64,000 bases of DNA from NCBI RefSeq assembly GCF_026626665.1, contig NZ_JAPNKE010000002.1, forward strand, positions 600,501-664,500. Reading direction: 5' to 3'. Positions 11,901 to 22,093 of this stretch are shown piece by piece. Under the pieces are notes generated by a model. The model was given only the letters and a program-made list of their open reading frames with translations, made no database searches and had not been told where the DNA came from. This stretch comes from Nannocystis pusilla. GTDB lineage: Bacteria > Myxococcota_A > Polyangia > Nannocystales > Nannocystaceae. A program made the translations under genes and the position numbers. The number at the start of each line of letters is the position of its first letter. Positions within the stretch are counted from its first letter, which is position 1.

Positions 11901-12460
11901 TCCACAACATCGGTCAATCGAGCGAGCTCATCCTGCTGACCTCGTTCCCGGAGTTCATGACCACGTTCCCGCGGCCGGCGCTGCCCCGGCCGATCTCGCC
12001 GGAGTGGACCCTGCACGACGGGCGGGTGCTGTTCACGGGCAACCAGGTCCGCTTCAGCCCGGTCGCGCGCGCCGGCCTCGACGTGTTCAGCGCCACGCGG
12101 ATCCTGTCGTACGGCGACGTCGCGGTGCTGGGCAACCAGTTCTTCACCAACCTCGCGCCCGACGACGGGCTGCTGCTGCACGACACGGTGGTGGCCGGGT
12201 GGTCGACCCGCGTCACTCTCAACCGCTGGGAAGACCCGCCGGGGCGGATCACTCGATCCGGCCCGCACATCACGACGGTGTCGGCGACGACGGTCGGCTT
12301 CATGAACGTCACCAGCCTCAATCAGGCGACCCGTTGCATTCACGTCTACGGGCTGCCCGAGAACGACGACGCCGACAGCCCGATCGACGACGACAATCAG
12401 GTCTTCGACATCGAAGACTGCACGGCGATGCCGCCGCTCGCGGAGCTGTTCGGGCCGTGA
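8931..12460 (+). CDS. DUF6519-type / right-handed beta-helix protein, copy 3 (frameshifted)
   Basis: The third paralogue, about 1176 residues once joined. The start is ATG 8931, with GAGG at 8922-8925. An in-frame GTG at 8907 would add eight residues absent from the sisters. The N-terminus has HDISRHLY-like TQDISRHLY and a variant signature (SQKGRVILDSDFNE in place of MQQGR...). The frame breaks near 10613-10616: ...TLERCDDIQ is followed in another frame by RSFAVEAVGQFGIG, aligned with the AATGQFGV / EAFGQFGI of the other copies. One missing base explains it. Beta-helix rungs (VIADNVIENN, VIENNDIRGN, LFTGNQVRF) run to near the C-terminus. It is the last gene of the run, followed by a strong hairpin at 12486-12511. 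Confidence 0.75.
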
Positions 12461-12485
12461 GCGACTGCCGGGACCGTCGGCCCAT

Positions 12486-12511
12486 CGCGCGGCGAGCGGA
12501 CTCGCCGCGCG
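12486..12511 (+). terminator. GC-rich hairpin after the beta-helix operon
   Basis: A perfect inverted repeat with 11-bp arms (CGCGCGGCGAG / CTCGCCGCGCG) and a CGGA loop, 25 bases after the copy 3 stop. No T-tract follows, so it may be a stability element or a terminator that does not need one. Confidence 0.55.
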
Positions 12512-12605
12512 AGCGAGGTTCTGCGGCCGCGGGCGCCGACCTGAAACCGCGCGTCGCCGACCTCGGGTCCAAGCATCCTCGCCGGCGCGCCGGCGCGGTC
12601 CACCG

Positions 12606-14699
12606 ATGCTCGCCCGCCCCCGACTCCTGCTCACCTCGTTCGCCCTGACCGCCTTCGCCTGCGCGCTGCGCCCCGGCGCCTCCGCGAGCGGGCCCGCAGA
12701 GGCGCCGGCGGTCGCCCCCGCCGCTGCGGCTCCGGCCGGGCGGGCCGACCCGACGCTCATCCCGCGCGCGGTGCTGTTCGGCAACCCCGACCGCGAGGCC
12801 CCGCAGCTCAGCCCCGACGGCGCGCGGCTCCTGTACCTCGCGCCGGTCGACGGCGTGCTCAACGTCTGGGTCGGCCCCGCCGATCAGCCGGACGCGGCCA
12901 GACCGATCACCCAGGACCGTCTTCGCGGCATCTACGAGGCCGAGTGGAGCGCCGACGGCGATCGCGTGCTCTACCTGCAGGACCGGGGCGGCGACGAGAA
13001 CTGGCACCTGTACGCGGTCGACCCGGCGACCGGCGAGTCGCGGGACCTCAGCCCGCACGCCGGCGTGCGCGCGCAGATCGTCGAGATCAGCCCGCGTCGG
13101 CCGCGCGAGATCCTGGTCGGCATGAACGACCGCGATCCGGCCTGGCACGACCTCTACCGCGTCGACGTGCGGACCGGCGCGCGCACCCTGGTCCACCGCA
13201 ACGACCAGCGGATCGCCCGCTACATCGCCGACGATCAGTACGAGCTTCGCTTCGCCATGCGCGAGCTCGCCGACGGCAGCAGCGAGCTGCTCGCGCCGAA
13301 GGGCAAGGACTGGCAGCGGGTGCTCGCCATCGACCTCGCCGACGGAATGACGACCAGCCCGATCGGCGTCGACGCGAGCGGCCGGACGCTGTACCTGCTC
13401 GACAGCCGCGACCGCGAGACCGCGGCGCTGGTCGCCCGCGACGTCCGCACCGGCGCGCAGAAAGTGCTCGCCGAGGACGCGAAGACCGGCGTCGAATTCG
13501 TCCTCACCGAGCCCCGGACCCATCGCCCGCTCGCGGTCACCTTCACGCATACGCGGCAGCGGTGGCAGGCGCTCGACCCGGCGGTCGAGGCCGACCTCGC
13601 GGCGCTGCGCGAGGTCCATGGCGGCGACTTCACGGTCACCAGCCAGACGCTCGACGGCCGCCAGTGGATCGTCGCCTACCGCCTCGACACCGGCCCGAAT
13701 CGCTACTACCGCTACGACCGCACGACCCGCCGGGCCGACCTGCTGTTCGTCGCCGACGCCGAGCTCGCCGCGCTCGACCTCCGCGCGATGCACCCGGTCG
13801 TCATCCCCGCGCGCGACGGGCTCGAGCTGGTCAGCTTCTACACCTTGCCGGCGGCCGCCGATCCCGACGGCGACGGCACGCCGAGCGCGCCCGTCCCGCT
13901 GGTCCTGCTGGTCCACGGCGGCCCGTGGTACCGCGACGAGTGGGGCTTCGACCCCTTGCATCAATGGCTCGCCAGCCGCGGCTACGCGGTGATGAGCGTC
14001 AACTTCCGCGGCTCGACCGGCTCCACCAAGCGCCACCTGAACGCCGGCGATCACGAGTGGGCCGGCAAGATGCACGACGACCTGCTCGACGCGGTCGCCT
14101 GGGCCAACGCCAGGAAGATCAGCGACCCCGCCCGCGTGGCGATCATGGGCGCCAGCTACGGCGGCTACGCGACGCTCGTCGGCCTGACCTTCACGCCGGA
14201 CGCGTTCGCCTGCGGCGTCGACGTCGTCGGCCCCTCGAACCTCGAGACGCTGCTGCGGAGCGTGCCGCCGTACTGGGCCGCCAAGGCGGCGCGGTTCGCC
14301 GCCCGCGTCGGCGACATCGGCACGGAGGAGGGCCGCGCGCTGCTGCACGAGCGCTCGCCGCTGCACCGGGTCGACGAGATCGAGCGCCCGCTGCTGATCG
14401 GCCAGGGCGCGAACGACCCGCGGGTCAAGCAGGCCGAGTCGGACCAGATCGTCGCAGCGATGCAGGCCAAGGGCCTGCCGGTGACCTACGTGCTGTATCC
14501 CGACGAGGGCCACGGCTTCCAGCGGCCCGCCAACGAGATCTCGTTCAACGCGGTCACCGAGGCGTTCCTCGCCCGCTGCCTCGGCGGCTCCTATCAGCCG
14601 ATCGGCGACGATTTCAAGAATGGCGCGACCTTGGAGGTCAAGGTCGGCGCGGAGCACGTGCCGGGCCTCGCCGAGGCGCTGAAGGCCCGCGGCAAGTGA
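12606..14699 (+). CDS. S9 family (prolyl oligopeptidase-like) serine peptidase, exported
   Basis: A 697-residue protein. The N-terminus is a signal peptide (LLLTSFALTAFAC) followed by an Ala/Pro-rich stretch, so it is periplasmic or lipid-anchored. Residues about 60-390 form WD/PD40-like beta-propeller blades (QLSPDGARLLYL, AEWSADGDRVLYL). Residues about 395-680 are the alpha/beta-hydrolase domain. The catalytic triad is visible: Ser517 in GASYGG, Asp604 in GANDPRV and His636 in DEGHGF. This is the acylaminoacyl-peptidase / dipeptidyl-aminopeptidase arrangement, expected to release dipeptides or acylated residues from short peptides. The length is normal for the family. It is a single gene, 145 bases beyond the beta-helix operon and behind its hairpin, so probably independent. 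No clear ribosome-binding site precedes ATG 12606. Confidence 0.9.
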   Translation: MLARPRLLLTSFALTAFACALRPGASASGPAEAPAVAPAAAAPAGRADPTLIPRAVLFGNPDREAPQLSPDGARLLYLAPVDGVLNVWVGPADQPDAARPITQDRLRGIYEAEWSADGDRVLYLQDRGGDENWHLYAVDPATGESRDLSPHAGVRAQIVEISPRRPREILVGMNDRDPAWHDLYRVDVRTGARTLVHRNDQRIARYIADDQYELRFAMRELADGSSELLAPKGKDWQRVLAIDLADGMTTSPIGVDASGRTLYLLDSRDRETAALVARDVRTGAQKVLAEDAKTGVEFVLTEPRTHRPLAVTFTHTRQRWQALDPAVEADLAALREVHGGDFTVTSQTLDGRQWIVAYRLDTGPNRYYRYDRTTRRADLLFVADAELAALDLRAMHPVVIPARDGLELVSFYTLPAAADPDGDGTPSAPVPLVLLVHGGPWYRDEWGFDPLHQWLASRGYAVMSVNFRGSTGSTKRHLNAGDHEWAGKMHDDLLDAVAWANARKISDPARVAIMGASYGGYATLVGLTFTPDAFACGVDVVGPSNLETLLRSVPPYWAAKAARFAARVGDIGTEEGRALLHERSPLHRVDEIERPLLIGQGANDPRVKQAESDQIVAAMQAKGLPVTYVLYPDEGHGFQRPANEISFNAVTEAFLARCLGGSYQPIGDDFKNGATLEVKVGAEHVPGLAEALKARGK

Positions 14700-14708
14700 T
14701 GGGGCGGG

Positions 14709-14945
14709 TCAGGGCGCCTTGGACTCGGTCGCCACGTCCAGGACCCAGGTGACGCCGAAGCGGTCCTTGAGCATGCCGTAGAGGGGCGTCCAGCCCGACG
14801 GCGCGAACGGCTGCGCCACGGTCGCTCCCTCGGCGAGCTTGTCCCACAGCGCCGCGATCTCCGCGGCCGAGTCGCCGCGCACCGAGACGAGGAACGCGTT
14901 CGTTCCGGGGTCCCACGGCAGGCGAGCGGGCACGTCGTATGCCAT
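14709..14945 (-). pseudogene. C-terminal half of a VOC/glyoxalase-like protein
   Basis: From the in-frame ATG at 14945 the product is 78 residues. It contains FLVSVRGDSAAE, LAEGATVAQPF, YGMLKDRFGVTWVLDV, the second half of a PhnB-type vicinal-oxygen-chelate domain. Such domains are normally about 130-150 residues, so the first beta-alpha-beta half is missing. Upstream (14946-15023) I find no matching N-terminal half in any frame. The remnant lies between the S9 gene (convergent, 9 bases away) and the terminator of the DUF4215 array, so truncation by a rearrangement at the array edge is plausible. Confidence 0.55.
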
Positions 14946-15023
14946 CACCCTGAACCAGTTATTGCATCGGGACGGTGTCCATCGGGAATTTTGCGTAGAT
15001 AGCGCGCTCGCGGCGCCGATCGA

Positions 15024-15051
15024 AGCCCGCGAGTCCTGCGACTCGCGGGCT
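15024..15051 (-). terminator. Hairpin downstream of the DUF4215 array
   Basis: Perfect 11-bp arms (AGCCCGCGAGT / ACTCGCGGGCT) with a 6-base loop, starting 10 bases beyond the stop of the last array gene on the minus strand. No T-tract is present. Confidence 0.6.
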
Positions 15052-15061
15052 CTCGTCGCGA

Positions 15062-17414
15062 CTACAACTCGAAGCAGTACAGGCGGCGGAGCCCGTTGCA
15101 GGTCGCAGGGTTGCCGTTGTCGCTCCACACGGCATTGGACCCGTTGCTGCGGCCGTACTCGCCGGTGACCGCCGAACTGTTGGTCGTCCAGTTGGTGCAG
15201 GTGGCGGTGGTGGCCTGGCCGTTCGGGCCGGAGCCGGTCCACACGTCCGAGGCGCTGGGCGTGGTGCCGAGCTCGGTCACGCTGATGGCGATGTCGATCG
15301 TCCCGTCGGTCAGGTCGGCGAGGGTGTTGGCGACGATGACGTTGTCGATGCGTCGATAGCCGGGCAGGGACGGCAGGAAGCGCGTCGACGGGGAGCTGGC
15401 GTCGGTGCTGAGCCATACGTCCCAGGTGCCGCCGAGGCCGGCCGCGTCGGCCCGCGTCTGGCACTTGGCCGCGGCGCCTGCGAGGCCGCCGAGGTTGCCG
15501 TCGTACGTGGTGCTGGTGACGAACGCTCGCTTGGCGGGCAGGCATTCGAAGCAGCCGTCGCCCTGGGTGGCGTTGCCGTCGTCGCACAGCTCGTGGCCGG
15601 CCCACGCGTAGCCGTCGCCGCAGACGGGCAACTGGCAGTGGTTCGGGCAGTCGTCGGTCTGCACGAGGTTGCCGTCGTCGCAGCCCTCGCCGGCCTGGAC
15701 GAAGCCGTCGCCGCAGGCCGACACCTTGCACGCGAGGGTGCAGCTGCCGGTGTTGTCGTTGCCGGCGCCCGCGTCGCACTGCTCGCCGGCCTGGACGAAG
15801 CCGTCGCCGCAGGTCGGCAGCTTGCACGCGTTGGTGCAGCCGTCCTCGTTGACGAGGTTGGCGTCGTCGCAAGCCTCGCCCGGGCCGACGAAGCCGTCGC
15901 CGCAGATGGCCCCGGTGCAGTCGGGCTTGCAGGGCTTGTCCTCGCCGTTGTCCGCCCCGCCGTCGCACTGCTCGACGCCGACCCACCGCAGGCCGTCGCC
16001 GCACACGTTCTGCTGGCAGCTCAGGGTGCAGGCGCCGCCGTCGCTGTTGGCGACGTTGTGGTCGCACTGCTCGCCGAGGCTCGGCTGGGTGAAGCCGTCG
16101 CCGCACAGGGGGGCGGCACAGATCGGTGCAGCCGTCGTCCTGGTCGTGATCGACGCCGTCGTCGCACTGCTCGCCGGGATCGACGACCCCGCTGCCGCAC
16201 GTCTCGAGCGTGCATACGGAGCTGCAGCCGTCGCCTGCGATCAGGTTGGCGTCGTCGCAGCCCTCGGCGGGGCCGAGCTTGCCGTCGCCGCACACGTTGA
16301 GCTGGCAACCGGCGAGGCAGCCGTTGTTCGGGCCGTTGTTCGGGCCGTTGTCGCAGGCCTCGTCGCCGCTGCCCTGATCGTGGACGAGGCCGTCGCCGCA
16401 CACCGCGAGCGCGCAGCCCAGCGTGCAGTCGCCGCCGTCGCTGTTGCCCGCGCCGGCGTCGCAGGCCTCGCCGGCCTGCAGGAAGCCGTCGCCGCAGGCC
16501 GCGGCGGTGCAGGCGGAGGTGCAGGCGTCGGTGTCGATCGGATTGCCGTCGTCGCACGCCTCGGTGGCCTGGACGATGCCGTCGCCGCAGGTCGGGACGG
16601 CGCACGTATTGGTGCAGCCGTCGTCGTTCACCGCGTTGCCGTCGTCGCAGCCCTCCATGGGCCCGGCGTGGCCGTCGCCGCAGACGTTGATCGTGCAGTC
16701 GAGCTTGCAGCCGGCGTGGTCGCCGTTGTTCGCCCCGTTGTCGCACTGCTCGCCGGGGCCGAGGTCGCCGTCGCCGCAGACGTTGAGCAGGCAATTGGCG
16801 CGACAGGCCGCGGCGGGGCCGTTGTTCGGGCCGAGGTCGCACTGCTCGCCGACGACGGTCTGCAGCACGCCGTCGCCGCAGCTGGCCGCCTTGCAGGTGT
16901 TGCGGCAGGCGTCGTCGTCGACGGTGTTGGCGTCGTCGCAGGTCTCGGGCGGCTGGGCGATGCCGTCGCCGCACGAGGCGAGGACGCAGGCGTTGGTGCA
17001 GGCGTCGCCGTCGACGGTGTTGGCGTCGTCGCAGGCCTCGCCCGGACCGACCAGGCCGTCGCCGCAGACGGCGTGCAGGCACTGCGAGGTGCAGGGCTTG
17101 TGGTCGCCGTTGGCGGAGCCCTGGTCGCACTCCTCGCCGGGGCCGAGCTCGAGGTCGCCGCACACGTTGAGCTGGCAGTTGCTGCGGCAGAGCTGGCCGG
17201 GGCCGTTGTTCGGGCCGTGATCGCACTGCTCGCCGAGGCCGAGCTGGCCGTCGCCGCAGACGCCGAGGCTGCCGCCGCCGCCGCCGAGGTTCGGTGGGTC
17301 GACGTCGAGGTCGACGGCGACGTCGGCGTCGCAGCCGGCGGCCGCGAGCAGCAGGGCGCCGGTGAACAGGGCCGCGCGAATGCCGAGAGTACGAAGGATG
17401 GTGTGGTTCTTCAT
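15062..17414 (-). CDS. DUF4215 cysteine-rich repeat lipoprotein, array copy 3 (frameshifted)
   Basis: About 784 residues joined. ATG 17414 follows an AGGAGA site (17422-17427). The signal peptide ends in a lipobox with Cys28 (LLLAAAGC), so it is a lipoprotein on the envelope. Then come about 18 modules of the type CGDGxxxxxEQCDDGxxxxxDxCxxxC, the myxobacterial DUF4215 repeat, presumably disulphide-bonded. The last ~165 residues (FVTSTTYDGNLGGLAGAAAKCQ ... LYCFEL) resemble DUF1554/endostatin-like folds, from memory. The frame breaks in a G6 run at 16108-16113 (CTDLCRP joined to LCGDGF...), consistent with one extra base. Adhesion or extracellular-matrix interaction is a general expectation for such proteins, not shown here. 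It is last in a three-gene minus-strand operon. Confidence 0.8.
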
Positions 17415-17454
17415 GTCAAAGTCTCCTGGGATGTATTGGGGTCGCGCGGACGGG

Positions 17455-19701
17455 TCACTGCTCGAAGCAGTACAGGCGGCGGGGCTCGCTGCACGAGAGG
17501 ATCTGGTTGGAATGAAGGCTCCACTGGGCGTCGAGCAAATAGGTCTGGCCGACCCGACCATTGGTGATCTGGTCGCTGATGGACCAATCGTTGCAAGTCG
17601 TGTACCACCAGTTGTCCAGCATCGCGCCGGCGCCGGTCCACACCCATTCGATGCCGACGTGGCCGCCGAATTCGTTGACGCTGATCGTCGCGTCGATGGA
17701 CCCGTCGACGAGGTCGTTCCAGTCGTCGGCCACGATGGTACCGTCGAGGCGCTGGTAGCCGGTGGCGGAGTGGGCGAAGCGGTTGGCGGGGGCGCTCACC
17801 GAAGACGCGAGATAGGCGTCCCAGACGCCGCCGAGGCCTGCCAGGTCGGCGCGGGCCTGGCACTTGGCCTTGGCGCCGGCGATTCCGCCCAGGTTGCCGG
17901 TGTAGCCGATGCCGGTGATGAACACGCGCTTGGGCACGGTGCAGTCGTCGCTGCAGCCGTCGCCGCTGACGGTGTTGCCGTCGTCGCACTGCTCGTGGCC
18001 GACCCACAGCGCGTCGTCGCCGCAGGCGGCCGCCTGGCAGGCGACGCAGGCGTCGCTGTCGTCGTCGTCGCCGTCGTCGCATTGCTCGCCGGCCTGGACG
18101 AAGCCGTCGCCGCAGCTGGCCTGCAAGCAGGTGAGGGTGCAGGCGCCGGCGTTGTCGTTGGCCGGGCCGTCGTCGCACTGCTCGCCGACCTGGACGACGC
18201 CGTCGCCGCAGGTCATGGCCTTGCACGCGCTGGTACACTCGTCGTCGTCGTCCTCGTCGCCGTCGTCGCAGGCCTCACCGGGGCCGACGACGCCGTCGCC
18301 GCAGAGCGCCCCGGTGCAGTCGAGTTTGCACGGCTTGTCGGCGCCGTTGTTCGCGCCCTGATCGCACTGCTCCTCGGCGAGCCACACGAGGCCGTCGCCG
18401 CACACGGCGTGCTCGCAGCTCAGCGTGCAGGCGCCGCCGTCGCTGTTGCCGACGCCGGCGTCGCACTGTTCGCCGAGGCTGGCCTGCACGTGACCGTCGC
18501 CGCACGCGGGCACGGTGCATTCGTCGGTGCAGCCGTCGTCCTGGTCGCCGTCGGCCCCGTCGTCGCACGGCTCGCCGGGATCGACGATGCCGTTGCCGCA
18601 CGCCTCGAGCGTGCAGGTCGCGGTGCAGCCGTCGCCGCCGACGAGGTCACCGTCGTCGCAGGCCTCGCCGGGGCCGAGGTCGCCGTCGCCGCAGACGTTG
18701 TGCGCGCAATCGGTGCGGCAGGCGTGACCGGGGCCGTTCGCCGGGCCCTCGTCGCATTGCTCGCCGCCGCCGCCCTGATCGTGCAAGAGGCCGTCGCCGC
18801 AGGTCGCGAGCGCGCAGGCGAGGGTGCAGTCGCCGCCGTCGCTGTTCCCCGGGCCGTCGTCGCAGGCCTCGCCGGGTTGCAGGTGACCGTCGCCGCAGGC
18901 CGCGGCGGTGCAGGCGGTGGTGCAGGCGTCGGTGTCGATCGGATTGCCGTCGTCGCAGGCCTCGCTGGCCTGGACCACGCCGTCGCCGCAGGTGGCCGCG
19001 ACGCAGGCGTTGCTGCAGGCGTCGAGGTCGACGGCGTTGCCGTCGTCGCAGCCCTCCATCGGACCGACGTGGCCGTCGCCGCACACGTTGAAAGCGCAGT
19101 TCGAGTTGCAGGCGGCGTCGTCGGCGTTGCTCGGGCCGTTGTCGCACGCCTCGCCCGGGCCGATGTCGCCGTCGCCGCAGACGTTGGTGGTGCAGTCGGT
19201 GCGGCAGGCCGCGTTGGGGCCGTTGGCGGGGCCGTCGTCGCATTGCTCGCCGGCGGCCGGCTGGTGGTGGCCGTCGCCGCAGGCCGCAGGCGCGCAGGCG
19301 GAGGTGCACAGATCGGTGTCGAGCGCGTTGCCGTCGTCGCAGGCCTCGCCGGGGCCGGCGAAGCCGTCGCCACAAGCGGCGTGCGTGCATTGAGGGGTGC
19401 AGGGGGCGTCGGGGCCGTTGTCGTCGCCGTCGTCGCACTGCTCGCCGGGGCCGAGGTCACCGTCGCCGCAGATGTTGAGCTGACAGTCGGCGAGGCACGC
19501 CTGACCGGGGCCGTTGGCCGGACCGAGGTCGCATTGCTCGCCGGGTCGGAGCTCGCCGTCGCCGCAGGCGCCGCCGGCGGTGCTGACGTTGATGTCGACC
19601 GCGACGTCGAGGGCGCCGTCGCAGGCCGGGATCACGAGCTGCAGGCCGGCCGCGAGCAGGCCCGCCTGCAAGGAATGAATGGGTCGAATACGGATGGACA
19701 T
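17455..19701 (-). CDS. DUF4215 cysteine-rich repeat lipoprotein, array copy 2 (intact)
   Basis: 748 residues, unbroken. The start at ATG 19701 has GGAG at 19713-19716. The signal sequence ends ...LQLVIPAC, a lipobox-like site, then an Asp-rich spacer. I count 17 CGDG/CGNG modules; the twelfth-type ones carry DxDQDDGC Asp clusters that could bind calcium (inference). The C-terminal ~165 residues begin RVFITGIGYTGNLGG and end LYCFEQ, and are shared with both sister genes. It sits 40 bases upstream of copy 3 and 44 bases downstream of copy 1. Because it is uninterrupted, it is the best template for repairing the sisters. Confidence 0.85.
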   Translation of the reverse strand: MSIRIRPIHSLQAGLLAAGLQLVIPACDGALDVAVDINVSTAGGACGDGELRPGEQCDLGPANGPGQACLADCQLNICGDGDLGPGEQCDDGDDNGPDAPCTPQCTHAACGDGFAGPGEACDDGNALDTDLCTSACAPAACGDGHHQPAAGEQCDDGPANGPNAACRTDCTTNVCGDGDIGPGEACDNGPSNADDAACNSNCAFNVCGDGHVGPMEGCDDGNAVDLDACSNACVAATCGDGVVQASEACDDGNPIDTDACTTACTAAACGDGHLQPGEACDDGPGNSDGGDCTLACALATCGDGLLHDQGGGGEQCDEGPANGPGHACRTDCAHNVCGDGDLGPGEACDDGDLVGGDGCTATCTLEACGNGIVDPGEPCDDGADGDQDDGCTDECTVPACGDGHVQASLGEQCDAGVGNSDGGACTLSCEHAVCGDGLVWLAEEQCDQGANNGADKPCKLDCTGALCGDGVVGPGEACDDGDEDDDDECTSACKAMTCGDGVVQVGEQCDDGPANDNAGACTLTCLQASCGDGFVQAGEQCDDGDDDDSDACVACQAAACGDDALWVGHEQCDDGNTVSGDGCSDDCTVPKRVFITGIGYTGNLGGIAGAKAKCQARADLAGLGGVWDAYLASSVSAPANRFAHSATGYQRLDGTIVADDWNDLVDGSIDATISVNEFGGHVGIEWVWTGAGAMLDNWWYTTCNDWSISDQITNGRVGQTYLLDAQWSLHSNQILSCSEPRRLYCFEQ

Positions 19702-19745
19702 GGTGATGAAATCTCCAGAGATGAATGTCGAGGGGCGGCCCGGGC

Positions 19746-22093
19746 TCATTGCTCGAAGCAGTACAGGCGCTGGTAGTTCCCGCAGGTGGCGGCGAGGGCG
19801 AACGAGCGCGCGGTCCAGTTGAAGTCGGTGGCGTCGGTGCGGCCGTCGTAGCCCTTGTTCGGGGCCTGGGTAATGCTCCAATTCAGGCAGGTCTCGGCGA
19901 GGGCGCTGCCGTGCGCGGCGGTGCCGGTCCACACGCTGCTGGGGGACACGGCCACCCCGAACTCGTTGACGTCGATCGGCGCGTCGAGGCTGCCGTCGGT
20001 CAGGTCCTCCCAGCTCTGCGCGATCTCGGGGCCGTCGATGCGGGCGTAGTGCGTCGTCGACTTGATGAACCGGGTCGCCGGGCTGCTGACGTTGGTGCTG
20101 ATCCAGGCGTCCCAGGTGCCGGTCAGGCCGGCCGCCGTGGCGCGCGTCTGGCACTTGGACTGGGCGCCGGCGAGCCCGAGCAGGCTGCCGAAATACGTGG
20201 TGCTGGTGACGAACACGCGCTTGGGCCGGAGGCAGAAGGCGTTGCAGCCGTCGCCGCCGAGGGTGTTGCCGTCGTCGCAGGTCTCGACGCCGGTCCGCAC
20301 CACGCCGTCGCCGCACGCGGCGATCTGGCACGTGTTCAAACACGCGTCGTGATGGTTGCTGTTGCCGTCGTCGCAGGTCTCGACGCCGGCGCGCACGAAG
20401 CCGTCGCCGCACTTGGCCGCGGTGCAGGCGAGGGTGCATTCGCCGTTGTTGTCGTTGAGCGGCCCGAGGTCGCAGGCCTCGGCGCCCTGCTTGAGGCCGT
20501 CGCCGCAGGTCGGCAGCTTGCAGGTGTTGCTGCAGGTGTCGTCGTCGAGCGCGTCGGCGTCGTCGCAGGCCTCGCCGGGGCCGACGAAACCGTCGCCGCA
20601 GTAACCGAGGGTGCAATCGAGCTTGCAGGCGTGGGTGTTGGCGTTGCCGGCCCCGTCGTCGCACTGCTCGACCGCGAGCTGGACCAGACCGTCGCCGCAG
20701 GTCGCGAGCTTGCATTGGCTGGTGCAGGCGCCGCCGTCGCTGTTGCCGGCCCCCTCGTCGCACTGCTCGCCCTTGCTGGGCTGGACGAAGCCGTCGCCGC
20801 AGCTCGGGAGCATGCACGCGTCGGTGCAGCCGTCGTCGGGATCGCCGTCCTGGCCGTCGTCGCACTGCTCGCCGACGTCGACGAGGTCGTTGCCGCAGGC
20901 CTCGTGGGCGCACGTCGGGCCGCAGCCGTCGCCGCCGACGAGGTTGCCGTCGTCGCAGGCCTCGCCGGGGCCGAGGTCGCCGTCGCCGCAGACGTTGAGG
21001 GTGCAATCGGCGAGGCAGGCGTGGCCGGGGCCGTTGGCGAGGCCTTCGTCGCACTGCTCGTCGCCGCTGCCCTGATCGTGGACGTGGCCGTCGCCGCAGG
21101 TGGCGACGCTGCAGGCGAGGGTGCAGTCGCCGCCGTCGCTGTTGTCGGGGCCGTCGTCGCAGGCCTCGCCGGCCTGGACGAAGCCGTCGCCGCAGGTCGC
21201 GAGGGTGCAGGCGTCGGTGCAGTCGTCGGTGTTGTCGGCGTCGCCGTCGTCGCAGGCCTCGCTGGCCTGGACGACGCCGTCGCCGCAGAGCGGGACGGTG
21301 CAGGCGTTGCTGCAGGCGTCGAGGTCGATGGCGTTGCCGTCGTCGCAGCCCTCCATCGGGCCGACGTGGCCGTCGCCGCACACGGCGAGGGCGCAGTCGA
21401 GCTTGCAGGCGGCGTTGTCGGCGTTGCTCGGGCCGTTGTCGCAGGCCTCGCCGGGGCCGATGTCGCCGTCGCCGCACACGTTGAGCTCGCAATTGGCGCG
21501 ACAGGCCGCGTTCGCGCCGTTGCCGGCCCCGTCGTCGCACTCCTCGCCGGCGGCGGGCTGCAGGTGCCCGTCGCCGCAGCCGGCGGGGACGCAGAGGGCG
21601 GTGCATAGATCGGTGTCGTCGCCGTTGCCGTCGTCGCAGGCCTCGCCGAGCTGGACGATGCCGTCGCCGCAGGCCGGAGGCCGCAGGCGTTGCTGCAGGC
21701 GTCGTGGTCGACGGCGTTGCCGTCGTCGCAGGCCTCGCCGGGGTCGACGACGCCGTCGCCGCACACCGGACCGGGGGCGCAAGCATTGCTGCATTCGTCG
21801 TCGTCGACGTCGTTGCCGTCGTCGCAGGCCTCGCCGGGGCCGACGTGGCCGTCGCCGCAGACGGCCAGGGTGCAGTCGAGCTTGCAGGCGGCGTCGTTGC
21901 CGTTTTCGGGCCCGTCGTCGCATTCTTCGCCGGGATCGAGCTGACCGTCGCCGCAGGGGAGGTCGGGCGCGGGGTTGGTGATATGGATCGAGACTTCGAC
22001 GCCACCGTCACAGCCGGTGGCCAAAAGGTGCAGCGCCGTCGCCAGCGTGCACGCATACGCGCGGCGAACCGCGAGGTACTTCGTATTCTCCAT
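19746..22093 (-). CDS. DUF4215 cysteine-rich repeat lipoprotein, array copy 1 (frameshifted)
   Basis: First gene of the minus-strand array, about 782 residues joined. ATG 22093 follows GGAG at 22104-22107. The lipobox is HLLATGC (Cys28). It has about 18 cysteine modules and the common C-terminal domain (FVTSTTYFGSLLGLAGAQSK ... LYCFEQ). The frame breaks at 21676-21677: ...CSNACGL is followed in the next frame by PACGDGIVQ. Restoring one G in GGG gives the regular CSNACGLPACGDG. The module order is the same as in the sisters (a PMEGCDDGN module, then QASEAC, then HDQGSGDEQC), pointing to whole-gene duplication. Confidence 0.8.

Noticed and set aside
15593..21608. Very long plus-strand frames with AVAADG/VALLAG repeats opposite the DUF4215 genes
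   Set aside because: The repetition is the antisense image of the cysteine modules. The minus strand carries signal peptides, lipoboxes and known domains.
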